A stretch of DNA of 64,000 nt, from NCBI RefSeq assembly GCF_000585355.1, contig NZ_KK073873.1:2027703-2091702 (forward strand). The letters run 5' to 3'. Positions within the stretch are counted from its first letter, which is position 1. Every line of letters starts with the position of its first letter. Made by a program: the position numbers and the translations under genes. The notes below the pieces were generated by a model. It worked only from the letters and a program-made list of their open reading frames with translations. It was not told where the DNA came from and did not search any database. This document shows, in pieces, positions 63,102 to 64,000 of the stretch. Source of the DNA: Xylanibacter oryzae DSM 17970. Its GTDB lineage: Bacteria; Bacteroidota; Bacteroidia; Bacteroidales; Bacteroidaceae.

Positions 63102-63881
63102 ATGTCTACAATTATATATCCATCACCAATATTCGGTCCTATACATAGTCGCCGTCTTGGTGTTTCTCTAGGTATAAATTTACTTCCTTCCGACGGAAAG
63201 AGTTGTACTTTTGATTGTATTTACTGCGAATGCGGTTTTAACAAAGATAATCGCCCTAAATTAAAATTGCCTACCCGTGAAGAGGTTGCCTTTGCTCTTG
63301 AAGAAAAACTTAAAGAAATGAAGAGGGATGGTCCTTCGCCTGACGTGCTGACTTTTGCCGGTAACGGAGAACCAACAAGTCACCCACATTTTCCAGAGAT
63401 TATAGACGATACTTTACGACTGCGGGATAAATATTTTCCACATGCCAAAGTATCAGTGCTCAGTAATAGTACTTTTATCCATCGGCATGCTGTACATGAG
63501 GCTCTTTTGCGTATAGACAACAACATTTTAAAATTGGATACTATAGATCCTGTGTACATTAATAAGGTAGACAGACCTGTAGGCGGAAATTATGATATAA
63601 ACAAGATTATAGACGGGCTTAAATCGTTCAACAGTCATGTTATAATCCAGACAATGTTTATGAAAGGTAATATTGACGGTGATGATGTTGATAACACCTC
63701 GGATAAATATGTCGGACCATGGTTAAACGCAATAAAGGAGATAAAACCATCAGAAGTAATGGTTTATACGATAGACCGTGAGACACCGGATAAAAACTTG
63801 AAAAAAGCTACCCATAAAGAGCTTGATGCTATACGCGACAAAGTTATTGCTGAAGGTATAGCATGTACAGCATCGTATTAA
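63102..63881 (+). CDS. Radical SAM protein
   Basis: A 259-residue radical S-adenosylmethionine protein. The cluster motif is C35-x3-C39-x2-C42, in DGKSCTFDCIYCECGF, preceded by GPIHSRRLGVSLGINLLP and followed by VLTFAGNGEPTSHPHFPEII with the SAM-binding GNGEPT. These segments match a widespread family often annotated as Fe-S oxidoreductase or organic-radical-activating-like; the substrate is unknown. The ATG at 63102 is preferred because the upstream in-frame start lies in the promoter. A weak hairpin follows. Confidence 0.85.
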   Translation: MSTIIYPSPIFGPIHSRRLGVSLGINLLPSDGKSCTFDCIYCECGFNKDNRPKLKLPTREEVAFALEEKLKEMKRDGPSPDVLTFAGNGEPTSHPHFPEIIDDTLRLRDKYFPHAKVSVLSNSTFIHRHAVHEALLRIDNNILKLDTIDPVYINKVDRPVGGNYDINKIIDGLKSFNSHVIIQTMFMKGNIDGDDVDNTSDKYVGPWLNAIKEIKPSEVMVYTIDRETPDKNLKKATHKELDAIRDKVIAEGIACTASY

Positions 63882-63903
63882 ATAAAGACAAACATAAAAC
63901 AAT

Positions 63904-63940
63904 AGGGATTTCCCGCTTAAATAGTAGGAGAATCCCTTTT
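63904..63940 (+). terminator. Imperfect terminator after the radical SAM gene
   Basis: AGGGATT (63904-63910) pairs with AATCCCT (63931-63937), a large interrupted loop, then T residues. Weaker than the other terminators. Confidence 0.5.
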
Positions 63941-63968
63941 GCCTTTTAGATAACATGTGTTACCTTTG
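63938..63968 (+). promoter_or_regulatory. Promoter of a gene beyond the window
   Basis: TTTG (63938-63941), 19 bp, TACCTTTG (63961-63968). A plus-strand gene should begin shortly after base 64000. Confidence 0.7.
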
Positions 63969-64000
63969 CAATATCAAATAATTACGCACTTTGGTATAAA

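Overview
The window looks like a chromosomal stretch from a member of the Bacteroidota, most likely Prevotellaceae or a close Bacteroidales relative. The reasons are visible in the sequence: low G+C, many start regions preceded by the Bacteroidota promoter pair TTTG - about 19 to 20 bp - TAnnTTTG, few strong Shine-Dalgarno sites, a surface lipoprotein with an acidic export signal after its lipobox Cys, TonB-dependent receptors, PorT-type outer-membrane barrels, DUF3822, DUF4954 and DUF3098 proteins, and plant-polysaccharide enzymes (PL11, GH97, CE12-like). No rRNA, tRNA, CRISPR array, prophage or transposase gene was found.

Layout. 1-854: 3' part of a class I mannose-6-phosphate isomerase. 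884-6410 (minus): cobalamin riboswitch followed by btuB-btuG-btuF-btuC. 6516-10926: RecD-like helicase, DUF3822-rsmD, cardiolipin synthase. 10931-14488 (minus): tandem-domain SGNH acetylesterase and dnaG, continuing into cls. 14678-18324: etfB-etfA-acyl-CoA dehydrogenase, ending at a strong terminator. 18536-19615: TerC-family membrane protein. 19616-20402: a gene-free stretch made of inverted and 11-bp periodic repeats. 20403-25472: MFS transporter, DjlA-like cochaperone, MscS channel, PBP4 and a PH-like membrane protein. 25773-29815: DUF2141 protein with an outer-membrane barrel, a membrane protein with a winged-helix regulator, and a MarR regulator. 29882-32338: a four-module sulfur-trafficking flavoprotein. 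32439-39700: nadB-cyclophilin, then fumarase, DUF4954 and hflX on minus. 39906-45870: adenine deaminase, a candidate small RNA, PL11 lyase and GH97 glycosidase. 45867-49508 (minus): TPP riboswitch - outer-membrane receptor - PnuT - thiamine pyrophosphokinase. 49590-53319 (minus): uracil/xanthine permease and YfhO. 53320-54277: gene-free, with a 560-bp element bounded by 92-bp inverted repeats. 54278-58172: mtn-luxS, PorT-like barrel, typA. 58358-63881: rpsO, the folK-queA-truB-uppP-DUF3098-ftsX cluster on minus, and a radical SAM protein.

How the genes work together. Two vitamin-salvage operons, each with its own riboswitch, cover import across the outer and inner membranes; the thiamine operon also contains the pyrophosphorylating kinase, while the B12 operon has no BtuD ATPase here. 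Carbohydrate functions point to use of rhamnogalacturonan (PL11, tandem acetylesterase) and alpha-glycosides (GH97). Mtn and LuxS recycle S-adenosylhomocysteine. Most other genes are housekeeping.

The least explained parts are non-coding: the 92-bp inverted-repeat element (53513-54072), the 11-bp periodic arrays at 19941-20039 and 53721-53775, a smaller inverted-repeat element (19656-19896), and a promoter-to-terminator unit of about 98 nt (41810-41907) that looks like a small RNA gene. No clearly new multi-gene system was recognised; these non-coding elements are the best candidates for something undescribed.
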